The position numbers and the translations under genes are program-made. A stretch of 64,000 bases of DNA from CAVSDF01 sp963726715. GTDB taxonomy: Bacteria; Bacteroidota; Rhodothermia; Rhodothermales; BA12. The notes beneath the pieces are model-generated. The model had not been told where the DNA came from. It did no database searches and saw only the letters and a program-made list of their open reading frames with translations. The stretch is taken from contig CAVSDF010000015.1 in the NCBI GenBank assembly GCA_963726715.1, positions 169,291 through 233,290 on the forward strand, read 5' to 3'. Position 1 is the first letter of the stretch. The number at the start of each line of letters is the position of its first letter. Positions 17,244 to 26,079 of this stretch are shown piece after piece.

Positions 17244-18449
17244 ATGTTTCGCCTGCGCCCGTTCGTTCTCCTCGCCGCGTTGCTCTGCGCCGCGCCGCCG
17301 GTCGCCGCGCAGCCGCGCCCGCCCCGCGCCACGCCGCGCGTCGTCACGCCCGCCCCGGCCGGGTCGATCTTCGACGACGCGATCGTCCGCTACCAGGCGA
17401 CGCAGGGCCTCGACGCCGTCTACGACCTGCGCTTCGCCGACGCCGAGGCCTTCTTCCGGCAGGTCGAGGCCGGCCACCCCGCCCATCCCGCCGGGCCGTT
17501 CCTGCGCGCGCTCTCGACGTGGTGGCAGATCCTCCTCGACCTCACCGACACCTCCAACGACGCCGCCTTCACGCGGCAGATGGACGAGGTCGTGCGCCGC
17601 TCCGACGCCCTCCTCCGCCGCGACCCGAACGACTTCGACGCCCGCTTCTTCCGCGGCGCCGCCCTCGGCTTCCGCGGACGTCTCCGCTCGAACCGCGGCT
17701 CCTGGATGCCCGCCGCGCAGGACGGACGCGCCGCGATGGACGATGTCCTCGCCGTCTCCCGCCGCGACCCCGACAACCCCGATTTCGGCTTCGGGCGCGG
17801 CCTCTACGACTACTACGCCGTCGTCATCCCCGAGAACTACGCCGTCGCGCGCCCGGTGATGGGCCTCTTCCCGCAGGGCAACCGCGTGCGCGGGCTGCGC
17901 CTGCTCAGCCGCGCCGCCGCCGACGGGACGTTCATGAAGAGCGAAGCCGCGTACTTCCTCGCGCAGATCAACTACCTGTACGAAGGCGACTACGACGAGG
18001 CGATGCGCTACACGCGGCAGCTGCGCCGCGCGCACCCGACGAACCCGTTCTTCACCGCGCTCGAAGGCCGCATCGAGGGGCGATGGGGCCGGTGGGACGA
18101 GATGCGGACGGCCTTCCAGAGCATCCTGAGCGGCTACCGCGCGCGGCGCGTCGGGCACACGCCGGGCCTCGCCGAGCAGGCGCTCTACTACGTCGCTCGC
18201 GCCGACATGGCGCAGGGACGCTACGCCGACGCCCTCCGCGGCCTCACGCAGCTCGAATCGCTCAGCGCGCGCACCCGCGAGGACACGTACTTCGAAGTCC
18301 TCGGCCGTCTCCGTCAGGCGATGACCTACGACGCGCTCGGGCAGCGCCAGCAGGCCGTCGCCCGGTACCGGCAGGTCCTCACGATGCGCAGCTTCGGCGA
18401 CGCGCAGGACCGCGCGCGGGAGTTCCTGGAGACGCCGTACACGGGGTGA
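17244..18449 (+). CDS. Secreted TPR-like protein, paralogue 1
   Basis: 401 residues with a signal peptide (LRPFVLLAALLCAAPPVAAQ). The mature part is alpha-helical with TPR-like repeats (GLDAVYDLRFADAEAFFRQV, GDYDEAMRYTRQLRRAHP, GRYADALRGLTQLE, LGQRQQAVARYRQVL). It shares long blocks with the next gene: FLRA.STWW.ILLDL, DFDARFFR, NPDFGFGRGLYDYYA, TYFLAQI-like and GLAEQ. The pair arose by tandem duplication. Probably periplasmic or outer-membrane-associated; function unknown. A TCGCTGT/ACAGCGA inverted repeat (17135-17161) lies about 80 nt upstream. Confidence 0.75.
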   Translation: MFRLRPFVLLAALLCAAPPVAAQPRPPRATPRVVTPAPAGSIFDDAIVRYQATQGLDAVYDLRFADAEAFFRQVEAGHPAHPAGPFLRALSTWWQILLDLTDTSNDAAFTRQMDEVVRRSDALLRRDPNDFDARFFRGAALGFRGRLRSNRGSWMPAAQDGRAAMDDVLAVSRRDPDNPDFGFGRGLYDYYAVVIPENYAVARPVMGLFPQGNRVRGLRLLSRAAADGTFMKSEAAYFLAQINYLYEGDYDEAMRYTRQLRRAHPTNPFFTALEGRIEGRWGRWDEMRTAFQSILSGYRARRVGHTPGLAEQALYYVARADMAQGRYADALRGLTQLESLSARTREDTYFEVLGRLRQAMTYDALGQRQQAVARYRQVLTMRSFGDAQDRAREFLETPYTG

Positions 18450-18547
18450 CGACGCGTCCGCAGCGGCCCCCTCCTGCCGCTGCGGAGGGCGGAGGGGGCG
18501 ACCGCCGCCGCCCCGATTCCTTCACGCAACACTCGTTCACATCCCCG

Positions 18548-19780
18548 ATGATGCCCCGTCTCTCGCCTCGCCGCGTCCTCGCGCTCGCCCTCGTTGCCCT
18601 CGCGGCGGCATCCCCTGCCGCCAGCCAGTCGCCCGCGTCGCCGACCCCCTCGGCACCATCGGCGGCGGCGCGGGCGGCAGCGGAGGCGTCGTTCTCGATC
18701 TTCACCGACGCGGCCGCCCGCGCGCACGCCGAGGCGGCCCTCGACGCCACGAGCGACCTCCGCTTCGCCGACGCCGACGTCCACATCGCCGCCATCGCCG
18801 CGCAGCACCCCGACCACCCGGCCGTGCCGTTCCTGCGCGCCCAGTCGACGTGGTGGCGCATCCTGCTCGACCTCTCCAACAGCGGCTACGACGCCACCTT
18901 CGAGCGCCAGATGACCGCCGTCGTCCGCGCTGCCGACGCGCGCCTGCGCCGCAACCGCCGCGACTTCGACGCCCGCTTCTTCCGCAGCGTCGCCCTGGGC
19001 TACAAAGCGCGCCTCAACGTCAACCGGAGCCAGTGGTGGCCCGCCGCGCGCGAGGGCAAAGCCGCCTACGACGACGTCCTGTCGGTCGCCCGGCGCGATC
19101 CTGCGAACCCGGACTTCGGCTTCGGGCGCGGCCTCTACGACTACTACGCCGCCGTCGCGCGCGACGATTACCCCGTCGCCCGGCCCCTGCTGGCGCTCTT
19201 CCGCGGGGGCAGCCGCGAGCGCGGGCTGGCGGCGCTGCGCGTGGCCGCCGAGCGGGGCACCTTCACGCGGACCGAGGCCACGTACTTCCTCGCCCAGATC
19301 CTTTACGTCCACGAGGGACGCGCCGCCGACGCCCTCATCCAGGTGCAGGCGCTGCGCCGCCGCCACCCCGGAAACGCCTATTTCGCCGCCTTCGAAGGCC
19401 GCCTTCTCATGTCCACCGGGCAGATCCCGGAGGCGAGAGAGACCTTCGAGGCCATCGTCGCGCAGTTCGACGCCGGAAACGCGGCCTACACCGGCCTCGC
19501 CGAGCAGAGCCTCTACCAGCTCGCCCGCCTCGACCTGATGGAGAACGAGGCCGACGCCGCACTCGTCCGCCTCGACCGCGTCGACGTCCTCACCGCGCGC
19601 TTCTCCGACGGCCAGAGCTACTACCGCGTCCTCGGCCGCCTGCGCCGCGGGATGGCGCTCGATCTTCTCGGGCGGCGCGACGAGGCCGTGGCGGCATACG
19701 AGCAGGTCCTGCGACTGCGCGACCTCTCCGACAGCCACGACGCCGCCCGCCGCTACCTCGAACGCCCCTACGGCACCTGA
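18548..19780 (+). CDS. Secreted TPR-like protein, paralogue 2
   Basis: 410 residues, starting at tandem ATGs (18548/18551), with a signal peptide (RRVLALALVALAAASPAASQ). It has the same architecture as the upstream neighbour, 98 nt away: a first helical pair around DATSDLRFADADVHIAAIAA, the FLRAQSTWWRILLDLSNSG block, RRDFDARFFRSVALGYK, NPDFGFGRGLYDYYAAVA, and TPR-like repeats to the C-terminus (LGRRDEAVAAYEQVLRL). The aromatic-rich shared blocks are under stronger constraint than the TPR parts and may form a binding surface. Co-transcription with paralogue 1 is likely. Confidence 0.75.
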   Translation: MMPRLSPRRVLALALVALAAASPAASQSPASPTPSAPSAAARAAAEASFSIFTDAAARAHAEAALDATSDLRFADADVHIAAIAAQHPDHPAVPFLRAQSTWWRILLDLSNSGYDATFERQMTAVVRAADARLRRNRRDFDARFFRSVALGYKARLNVNRSQWWPAAREGKAAYDDVLSVARRDPANPDFGFGRGLYDYYAAVARDDYPVARPLLALFRGGSRERGLAALRVAAERGTFTRTEATYFLAQILYVHEGRAADALIQVQALRRRHPGNAYFAAFEGRLLMSTGQIPEARETFEAIVAQFDAGNAAYTGLAEQSLYQLARLDLMENEADAALVRLDRVDVLTARFSDGQSYYRVLGRLRRGMALDLLGRRDEAVAAYEQVLRLRDLSDSHDAARRYLERPYGT

Positions 19781-19893
19781 GTCGGCACCGGTGGACGGGT
19801 AGCGGAGCACGCGGGCACTGAATACCCGCTCCCCAACGTCCAAAACCCCTTGTCGCGAGGAAGGGGGCAAGACGCTCGCGTGCAGCGAGCCGC

Positions 19894-19919
19894 CGTGGGG
19901 GATGCCCCACGCCCCCACG
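19894..19919 (+). other. Hairpin between TPR paralogue 2 and the VWA gene
   Basis: CGTGGGGG (19894-19901) and CCCCCACG (19912-19919) form an 8-bp perfect stem, followed 47 nt later by the VWA start codon. Either a weak terminator for the upstream pair or a 5' leader hairpin; no T tract follows. Confidence 0.35.
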
Positions 19920-19966
19920 AACCTTTCCCCCCACCTCACATTCGCCCGGCACACCCCCACCGTCCG

Positions 19967-21091
19967 ATGCGCTTCTCGTACGTCGACTGGGACGAGGCCC
20001 GCCACGGCGCCCACGTCTCGCCTTTCGACCGCCTCCTCGACCTCTTCCACCAGCTCCTCTCCTTCAGCGCCGGCGACGCCGCCGAGGCGCTCGAGTGGAT
20101 GGAGCAGCTCGACCAGAAATACGGCCTCACCACCGACGAGTACTCGCTCGCCGACTTCACCGAGGAACTCCGCCGCCGCGGCTACCTCGAAGGCGGCGAC
20201 GAGAACGACGCCACCTCCGGCACGCCGCGCATCACCGGCAAGACCGAGCGCGCCCTCCGCCAGCGCGCCCTCGACGCCGTCTTCGACAAGCTGAAGAAGG
20301 ACGGGCGCGGGCGCCACCGCACGCCGCACACCGGCGAGGGCGACGAGCGCCTGCCCGAGACGCGCGCCTGGGCCTTCGGCGACGACGTGAGCCGCCTCGA
20401 TGTCAGCGCGACGCTCTCGAACGCGTTTCGCCGCGACGGCGATTTCTCGCTCACCGAGGACGATGTCGAGGTCTACGAGACCGAGCACCACGCCCACGCG
20501 GCGACCGTGCTCATGCTCGACCTCTCGCACTCGATGATCCTCTACGGCGAGGACCGCATCACGCCCGCGCGCACGACCGCCCTCGCGCTCGCCGAACTCA
20601 TCACGACGCGCTACCCGAAAGACTCGCTCGACATCGTCGCCTTCGGCACCGACGCGTGGGAGGTCAGCCTGAAGGAGCTTCCCTATTTGCAGGTCGGGCC
20701 GTACTACACGAACACGCGGGCGGGCCTCCAGCGCGCGCGCGACATCCTGCACCGCCGCAAGACGCGCAACCGGCAGATCCTCATGATCACCGACGGCAAG
20801 CCGTCGTGTCACTACGAAACCGGCCCCGACGGACGCCCCGGAAAGCTCTACCGCAACGCCTTCGGCCTCGACCGCGTCATCGTCAACAAGGTGCTCGACG
20901 AGGCCGCCGCCTGCCGCCGCGAGGACATCACGATCACGACCTTCATGATCGCGCGCGACCCGCAGCTCCAGGAGTTCGTCCACGAGATGACGGAGGCGAA
21001 CCAGGGCCGCGCGTACTATTCGAGCTTAGAGGACCTCGGCGACTTCGTCTTCGAGGACTTCGTCCGCAACCGCCGCCGCCGCGTGCGCTGA
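19967..21091 (+). CDS. VWA domain-containing protein
   Basis: 374 residues, no signal peptide. The N-terminal half is helical and charged (SYVDWDEARHG, SLADFTEELRRRGYL). From about residue 180 a von Willebrand A domain begins (TVLMLDLSHSMILYGEDRI, with the MIDAS DxSxS) and continues with DIVAFGTDAW, KTRNRQILMITDGKPSCHYE and ITITTFMIARD. Bacterial VWA proteins of this type usually act with a MoxR/Mg-chelatase-like AAA+ ATPase; none is adjacent here. The ATG at 19967 starts the conserved MRFSYVDWDE. Cytosolic; role unknown. Confidence 0.85.
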   Translation: MRFSYVDWDEARHGAHVSPFDRLLDLFHQLLSFSAGDAAEALEWMEQLDQKYGLTTDEYSLADFTEELRRRGYLEGGDENDATSGTPRITGKTERALRQRALDAVFDKLKKDGRGRHRTPHTGEGDERLPETRAWAFGDDVSRLDVSATLSNAFRRDGDFSLTEDDVEVYETEHHAHAATVLMLDLSHSMILYGEDRITPARTTALALAELITTRYPKDSLDIVAFGTDAWEVSLKELPYLQVGPYYTNTRAGLQRARDILHRRKTRNRQILMITDGKPSCHYETGPDGRPGKLYRNAFGLDRVIVNKVLDEAAACRREDITITTFMIARDPQLQEFVHEMTEANQGRAYYSSLEDLGDFVFEDFVRNRRRRVR

Positions 21092-21103
21092 CGTGATCCA
21101 ACG

Positions 21104-21874
21104 TCACCCCTCGGCTCGCCGGGCGGCGTGCAGGGCGGCCATCGCGCGGCTGTAGTAGGCCCCGAGGTCGGCGTCGATGCCCCACGCGCGGTACATCTCG
21201 GCAGGCTCGGTCTTGACGGCATTCGTGAGCGACGTGCGGATGTCGACGTCGCCTCCGGTGAAGGCGGCGATGAGCGTTTCGGCGCGGAGCGCGAGGGCCT
21301 GCATCTCGGGTCCGGCGGGGTCGAGGCCTGCTTCGCGGTAGCGCGCGGCGTGGGCGAAGAGGTCGCCCCACTGCCGCTGCACGTCGGCGATGGCGTCCGG
21401 ACCGATGGTTTCGGCTTGCGCTTTGAGGCGCTCGAGCTGCTCGGGGGTGTAGTGGCGGTCGAACATCGTGGTGGTGGAGATGAGGGTGAGGAGGGTTTCG
21501 GCGTCGGCGGCGCCGGTGCGGCGGAGGTGGGCGGCGAGGCCGCCGAGGCGGGCGGCGAGGGCGGTCTCGGCCGCGAGGCGGGTGCGGACGTGCGCGAGGT
21601 GCCGCTCGACGATGGAGAGTGCGTCGGGCGCGTCCGGGCCGTCGAGGAGGCGCCGGATGTCGGCGAGCGGCAGGCCGACGGCGCGGAGCGAGACGACCTT
21701 CTGCAACCGCGCCACGTCGGCGTCGGTGTAGCGGCGGTGCCCAGCGTCGGTGCGGGCGGACGGTGCGAGCAGCCCTTCGGCCTCGTAGTGGCGGAGGGCG
21801 CGGACGGTGAGGCCGGTCCGGCGGGCGATCTCGCCGATGGCGTGGGTGGGAACGGGCGCGGACGGAACAGTCAC
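21104..21874 (-). CDS. MerR family regulator with TipAS ligand-binding domain
   Basis: 256 residues from a GTG at 21874, chosen because the DNA-binding domain begins a few residues later; ATGs at 21958 and 21982 are alternatives. The MerR winged helix-turn-helix is IGEIARRTGLTVRALRHYEA, then GLLAPSARTDAGHRRYTDAD. A coiled-coil linker follows (IVERHLAHVRTRLAAETALAAR), then a C-terminal TipAS domain (YTPEQLERLKAQAE, WGDLFAHAARYREAGLDP, LGAYYSRAMAALHA). TipA-type regulators bind antibiotics or other hydrophobic drugs and activate efflux or self-expression. No obvious target gene is next to it. It is convergent with the VWA gene, 12 nt between stops. Confidence 0.9.
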   Translation of the reverse strand: MTVPSAPVPTHAIGEIARRTGLTVRALRHYEAEGLLAPSARTDAGHRRYTDADVARLQKVVSLRAVGLPLADIRRLLDGPDAPDALSIVERHLAHVRTRLAAETALAARLGGLAAHLRRTGAADAETLLTLISTTTMFDRHYTPEQLERLKAQAETIGPDAIADVQRQWGDLFAHAARYREAGLDPAGPEMQALALRAETLIAAFTGGDVDIRTSLTNAVKTEPAEMYRAWGIDADLGAYYSRAMAALHAARRAEG

Positions 21875-21972
21875 GGAGGCGGTGGGCGGTTCAGGATCTC
21901 CCAACGGTACGCACCTGCCGCCGCGTGAGGGGCAAGCGCTGCGACGCGTCTTTGCCATTGCTTCACGCTCTG

Positions 21973-22003
21973 AACCTGTCATCTCCCCGCACCTGACAGG
22001 GTT
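21973..22003. repeat. GACAGGT-family palindrome, degenerate
   Basis: AACCTGTCA and CCTGACAGGGTT flank TCTCCCCGCA. The core GTCCCCGCACCTG-like loop is shared with the copy at 54307. Confidence 0.45.
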
Positions 22004-22085
22004 GACGTCGTGGCACCACAAGACGATGGGCGCGCAACGGCGCCCGTCGTGGCGCCGCCGGACGAGGAAAATGCAATGACTCCCG

Positions 22086-22114
22086 GTAGTGGCGGGTCTC
22101 ACATCCGACCCTAC
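22086..22114. repeat. GTAG-headed REP-like palindrome, family 1 (degenerate)
   Basis: GTAGTGGCGGGTCTCA at the left and CCGACCCTAC at the right keep both GTAG/CTAC ends, with several arm mismatches. Confidence 0.5.
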
Positions 22115-22305
22115 GAACGCCCGGTGCGACCCCAAACGCCCGTACCGCACGAACGCTCGGCGCGCTACGACCCGCCCGGTGCGCCACCAACCTCCCGTTC
22201 GGAATGCGCGATGCGGCGCGTCTCGTGGCACGCTCAACCTCCCGCCAGGCACGGAAGGCGCGGGCGCGGGTTGACGGCGCCTGTCCCCACCCTGCCGCCG
22301 CTGCC

Positions 22306-23061
22306 GTGATCGCTCCCAAGAAAAGCCTCGGGCAGAACTTCCTGCGCGACCCGAACACCGTCCGCCGCATCGCCGGAGCGCTCGAACCGGCGACCGGCGG
22401 CGGGGTCGTCGAGATCGGACCGGGCCTCGGCGCGCTCACCGCCGACCTGCTCGCACGCTTCCCGAAGATGGCGGCGCTCGAAGTCGACCAGCGCGCCATC
22501 GAGCACCTGCGCGCCACGCTCCCGGCGCTCGACGTGCGTCACACGGACGTGCTGGAGGCCGATTGGAACGCTCTCGCTGCCGATCTCGGCGCGCCGCTCT
22601 CGGTCATCGGCAACCTGCCGTACTACATCACCAGCCCCATCCTCTTCGCCCTCCTCGACGCCCGCGCGGTCGTCGGCGAGGTCGTGGTGATGATGCAGCG
22701 CGAGGTCGCCGAGCGGCTCGTCGCCGCGCCGCGGACGAAGGCGTACGGCATCCTCAGCGTCGCCGTGCAGCGCTACGCCGACGTGCGGCTGCTCTTCCGC
22801 GTGCCGCCGACGGTCTTCCACCCGCGCCCGAACGTCGAGAGCGCCGTCGTGCGGCTCGTGATGCGCGCGGACGCCCCGCCGGTCTCCAGGCACGACGCGC
22901 ACGTGCGGGCGGTCCTGCGGATGGCCTTCAACCAGCGCCGCAAGATGCTCCGCGGCGCCCTCGCCGCCTACGGGCCGGTGCCGGAGCCGTGGGCCACGCA
23001 GCGCGCCGAAGAGCTCACGCCCGCCGACTTCGACGCCCTCGCCACGGCCCTCGCGCGCTGA
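22306..23061 (+). CDS. rsmA: 16S rRNA dimethyladenosine transferase RsmA (KsgA)
   Basis: 251 residues from a GTG at 22306, which directly precedes the family start IAPKKSLGQNFLRDP. It dimethylates two adjacent adenines in helix 45 of 16S rRNA late in 30S assembly, using SAM. Motifs: EIGPGLGALT (SAM-binding motif I), NLPYYITSPI (catalytic motif IV), FHPRPNVESAVV and FNQRRKMLRGAL. Normal family length. It stands alone between the MerR gene (divergent) and a T9SS cargo gene (convergent). Confidence 0.96.
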   Translation: MIAPKKSLGQNFLRDPNTVRRIAGALEPATGGGVVEIGPGLGALTADLLARFPKMAALEVDQRAIEHLRATLPALDVRHTDVLEADWNALAADLGAPLSVIGNLPYYITSPILFALLDARAVVGEVVVMMQREVAERLVAAPRTKAYGILSVAVQRYADVRLLFRVPPTVFHPRPNVESAVVRLVMRADAPPVSRHDAHVRAVLRMAFNQRRKMLRGALAAYGPVPEPWATQRAEELTPADFDALATALAR

Positions 23062-23095
23062 CCGCGCCTGCGGTTCCAGCATCCCCGAACGCAGA

Positions 23096-23132
23096 CGTCC
23101 CCCCGCCCGGCGCGGTGCCAGACGGGGGGACG
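23096..23132. terminator. Bidirectional hairpin between rsmA and T9SS cargo gene
   Basis: CGTCCCCCCG (23096-23105) pairs perfectly with CGGGGGGACG (23123-23132) around a 17-nt loop, between the stops of two convergent genes. No strong T tract on either side. Confidence 0.5.
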
Positions 23133-23156
23133 GAGGATCGCAGCGTGTGCGGCGGC

Positions 23157-24185
23157 TCAGCGGACGACGAACGTCTGCAGGGCGGTGCGGCTGCCCGCGC
23201 TCAGGCGCGCGACGTAGACGCCCGCGGCGAGGGCCGCCGTGTCGTACGTGGCCGTCGACTCACCGGCGGGCAGGACACCGGCGGCGAGGCGGGCGACTTC
23301 GCGGCCCCGAACGTCGTAGATCGACAGGTGCGCGTCGGCGCTCTGCGAGAGGCCGTAGACGAACGTCGCCGGGCCGCTGACGGGGTTGGCGCCCGCGAGG
23401 CGCAGGCCGAAGCCGTCGGCGCCGATGCGGCCCTCGGCGGCGGTGAGCGTCGAGAGGTTGGCCGCGAGGTTCATCTCCCAGCCACTCGTGCCGGTGCCGA
23501 AATCCCCGGTCGCGCTGTACCACGCGTCGGAGAGGTTGTGCCACGAGTTGTCGCTCCACTTCTCCCAGACGTACGAGTTGCGGCCCGGCGCGGTGCCCGT
23601 CTTGGTGATGCCGAGGAGGCCCGGCTCGCTGTCGATGCGGAAGTCGAGGACGACGAAGAACGTCGCGGGCACGCGGAGCGCCGACGAGAGCGTCAGGCGT
23701 GTCGTGGAGAGCGACGTGACCGGGATGGTGCTCCCGGCGTTGATGCTCGAAACCGGGAAGGCGTACGAGCCGAGCGGCGCGCCCGTCGGGCCGCTGCTGG
23801 GCGTGCCCGCGTAGATCTTGAGGTCGAACATCTCGGTCGCGTTCGGCTTCTTGTACGTGAAGACGACATCGACAGAGGTGAGAAGCGCACCCGTGAGGCC
23901 GTTCGGCAGGTCGAGCGCGGTACCCTTGGCGAGGTCGCCGTAGAAGTTCGTGCCGCCGATGAAGCCCGAATCGACCGGGGCGACGCTTTCGAGAAGTCCG
24001 GTGAAGGGGTTCGCGCCCGCCGGGAAACGCGTGACGGTGAAGTCGGCGGCGACGCGGTGGGCGCTGCCCGGCGCGGCGATCACGACAGGCGCGCCCTCGA
24101 CCGGGGCAACGCGCTGCGCGTTCGCGGCGGCGGGGGCGAGAAGGACTGCCGCGAGGGCGAGGCGATGGGTGGTAGACAGGGGCAT
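23157..24185 (-). CDS. Secreted protein with T9SS type A sorting domain
   Basis: 342 residues. The ATG at 24185 begins a signal peptide (MPLSTTHRLALAAVLLAPAAANAQ). The middle (about 45-250) is a beta-sandwich-like domain (TSVDVVFTYKKPN, MFDLKIYAGTPSSG, PATFFVVLDFRI, SYVWEKWSDNSWHNLSDAWY) with no catalytic motif I recognise. The C-terminal ~75 residues form a T9SS sorting domain (GANPVSGPATFVYGL, AHLSIYDVRGREVARL, LAAGVYVARLSAG, ending in FVVR). Probably displayed on the cell surface. Confidence 0.8.
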   Translation of the reverse strand: MPLSTTHRLALAAVLLAPAAANAQRVAPVEGAPVVIAAPGSAHRVAADFTVTRFPAGANPFTGLLESVAPVDSGFIGGTNFYGDLAKGTALDLPNGLTGALLTSVDVVFTYKKPNATEMFDLKIYAGTPSSGPTGAPLGSYAFPVSSINAGSTIPVTSLSTTRLTLSSALRVPATFFVVLDFRIDSEPGLLGITKTGTAPGRNSYVWEKWSDNSWHNLSDAWYSATGDFGTGTSGWEMNLAANLSTLTAAEGRIGADGFGLRLAGANPVSGPATFVYGLSQSADAHLSIYDVRGREVARLAAGVLPAGESTATYDTAALAAGVYVARLSAGSRTALQTFVVR

Positions 24186-24488
24186 GGGAACACCTTGGTA
24201 ACAGAGGAGAAGGGAGAATACGCGGCGCGGCCGTGCGATGCAAGCCGCGCCGCGCGCCCGGAACGTGGCACGGTCTTCCGTACCGCCGAGTGGTGCCCTG
24301 AGCGCCCCCAACCGGACAGGCGCCGCTGCCGACCGACGGGCGAAGATGGGGCGAAGCACGGCCCACGCTGCCGCCGCCGGGCCATGCCGGGTATCTTGCG
24401 AAGAGAGCGTCGCCCACGCGTGCGGCCCGTGCGCAGCGCCCGCCCGGCGCCCTCACCCGGCCTCCGAGGCCCCACCTCCCCGCTTCCG
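24186..24488. other. 303-bp divergent intergenic region upstream of mgtE
   Basis: No gene seen. TATCTTG (24392-24398), about 90 nt before the mgtE ATG, matches the promoter-like box seen elsewhere in the window. I looked for M-box (Mg riboswitch) features and saw none. Confidence 0.35.
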
Positions 24489-25898
24489 ATGGCCGACGCG
24501 ACGGACCCGCAGATGCGCCCCGGCGCGCTCGTGCCCGCCGACGATGTGCTCGTCGACCAGATCGAGGCGCTCCTCGACGGCGGCGACATGGGGGCGCTGC
24601 TCGCGTTCCTCGACGACCTCTACCCCGCCGACATCGCCCGCCTGATGGCGAGCCTCGGCGAGGACGACCGGCAGCGCCTCTTCGACGGCCTGCCCACCGA
24701 GATGGCCTCGGAAGTGCTCATCGAACTCGACGACGACGAGCGCGAGGGCGTCCTCGAAGAGACGTCGAACGAGCGCGTCACCGACATCCTCAACGAGCTC
24801 GACACCGACGACGCCGCCGATGTCTTCGAGTCACTCGGCGACGATGTCGCGCGCCAGATCCTGCCGCAGCTCGACGACGCCGACGAGATCCGCGAACTGC
24901 TCCTCTACGCCGGAGACACCGCGGGCGGCATCATGGCCGCCGAGTACGTCGCCGTCGCCGACCGCGTGACCGTCGACGAGGCCACCGAGGAGGTCCGGCG
25001 GCAGGCCGAGGATGTCGAGGACGTGTACACCGTCTTCGTGCTCGACCGCGACGACCGCCTCGTCGGCCTGCTCTCGCTCAAGAGCCTGCTGCTCGCGCCC
25101 GCGCGGCGCCCGGTGCGCGAGATCATGGAGACGGACTTCGTGTCGGTCGAGGTCGATGTCGATCAGGAGATCGTCGCGCGCATGATGGGCCGCTACGACC
25201 TCGTCAGCCTCCCGGTCGTCGACAAGGCCGGGCGCCTCGTCGGCCTCATCACCATCGACGACATCGTCGACGTGCTCCGCGAGGAGGCCGAGGAAGACTT
25301 TCAGGTCATCTCCGGCTCGGGCGACGAGGGCCTCCACGACAGCCCGCTCGTCGTCTCGCGGCGGCGGCTGCCGTGGCTGATCGTCGGCCTCGTCGGGACG
25401 ATCATGTCGGCGTCGGTCGTGCTCACGTTTGGCGGGGCGGTCGAGAAAGTGGCCGTTCTGGCGGCCCTCATGCCGATCGTGACGGCGATGGCGGGCAACG
25501 CGGCCATCCAGAGCGCGTCGATCACGGTGCAGGGGCTGTCGTCCGGGCGCCTGCTCGTCTCCGACGCGCTCGGGCGCGTGGGCAAGGAGTTCGTCGTGGC
25601 GCTCGTCAACGGGGCGCTGCTGTCGGTGCTCGTCGGGATCGCGGTCATGGCGCTCGGGATGCTCAAGATCGGCACCTTCGACCTGCCCTTCCGCGAGGTC
25701 GTGCGCGTGGCCGAGGTGGCGATGATCGCGCTCGCGTCGGTGATCCTTCTCGCCACCGTCAACGGCGCCGTCATCCCGGTCGTGCTCGCGCGGATGGGCA
25801 TCGACCCGGCGCTCTCGATGGGGCCGTTCGTGACGACGGCCAACGACATCCTCGGCCTCTCCGTCTTCTTCACCGTGGCGACGCTGCTGCTGCTGTGA
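24489..25898 (+). CDS. mgtE: Magnesium transporter MgtE
   Basis: 469 residues. The acidic N-domain superhelix (about 20-140; LIELDDDEREGVLEETSNER, DILNELDTDDAADVFESL) is followed by two CBS domains (about 150-275; AGGIMAAEYVAVADRVTVDE, DDRLVGLLSLKSLL, REIMETDFVSVEVDVDQEIV, GRLVGLITIDDIVDVL). Five transmembrane helices carry the family motif AGNAAIQSASITVQGL. Mg2+ binding between the acidic domains closes the pore when cytosolic Mg2+ is sufficient. Length and order are canonical. The ATG at 24489 opens the acidic domain. Confidence 0.96.
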   Translation: MADATDPQMRPGALVPADDVLVDQIEALLDGGDMGALLAFLDDLYPADIARLMASLGEDDRQRLFDGLPTEMASEVLIELDDDEREGVLEETSNERVTDILNELDTDDAADVFESLGDDVARQILPQLDDADEIRELLLYAGDTAGGIMAAEYVAVADRVTVDEATEEVRRQAEDVEDVYTVFVLDRDDRLVGLLSLKSLLLAPARRPVREIMETDFVSVEVDVDQEIVARMMGRYDLVSLPVVDKAGRLVGLITIDDIVDVLREEAEEDFQVISGSGDEGLHDSPLVVSRRRLPWLIVGLVGTIMSASVVLTFGGAVEKVAVLAALMPIVTAMAGNAAIQSASITVQGLSSGRLLVSDALGRVGKEFVVALVNGALLSVLVGIAVMALGMLKIGTFDLPFREVVRVAEVAMIALASVILLATVNGAVIPVVLARMGIDPALSMGPFVTTANDILGLSVFFTVATLLLL

Positions 25899-26079
25899 CG
25901 CTGGAGATGGAGATGCGCGGGCGGGTCTGAGCTGGATTTGGGCCATTTGTGTAGCGAGGGCCGGGGCGTCGTAGCTCACGGCTTCTCTCTCGCACACGGA
26001 CGCCACCATGCCCACGCTGCCTCCCGCCCTCGCGGATGGCAGGGTCGCCTTCCGACCCATCCTCTGCAACTCAGCATCT

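Larger units (their letters stand above)
21875..22305. other. 431-bp divergent intergenic region with two palindromes and a hairpin
   Basis: No gene supported. It contains a degenerate GACAGGT-family palindrome (21973-22003), a long stem (ACGATGGGCGC, 22023-22033, with GCGCCCGTCGT, 22040-22050) and a family-1 GTAG palindrome (22086-22114). It must hold the promoters of the MerR-TipAS gene and rsmA, but no clear boxes stand out. Confidence 0.5.

Noticed and set aside
24186..24488. Possible Mg-sensing riboswitch upstream of mgtE
   Set aside because: None of the conserved M-box segments is visible in the 303-bp region.
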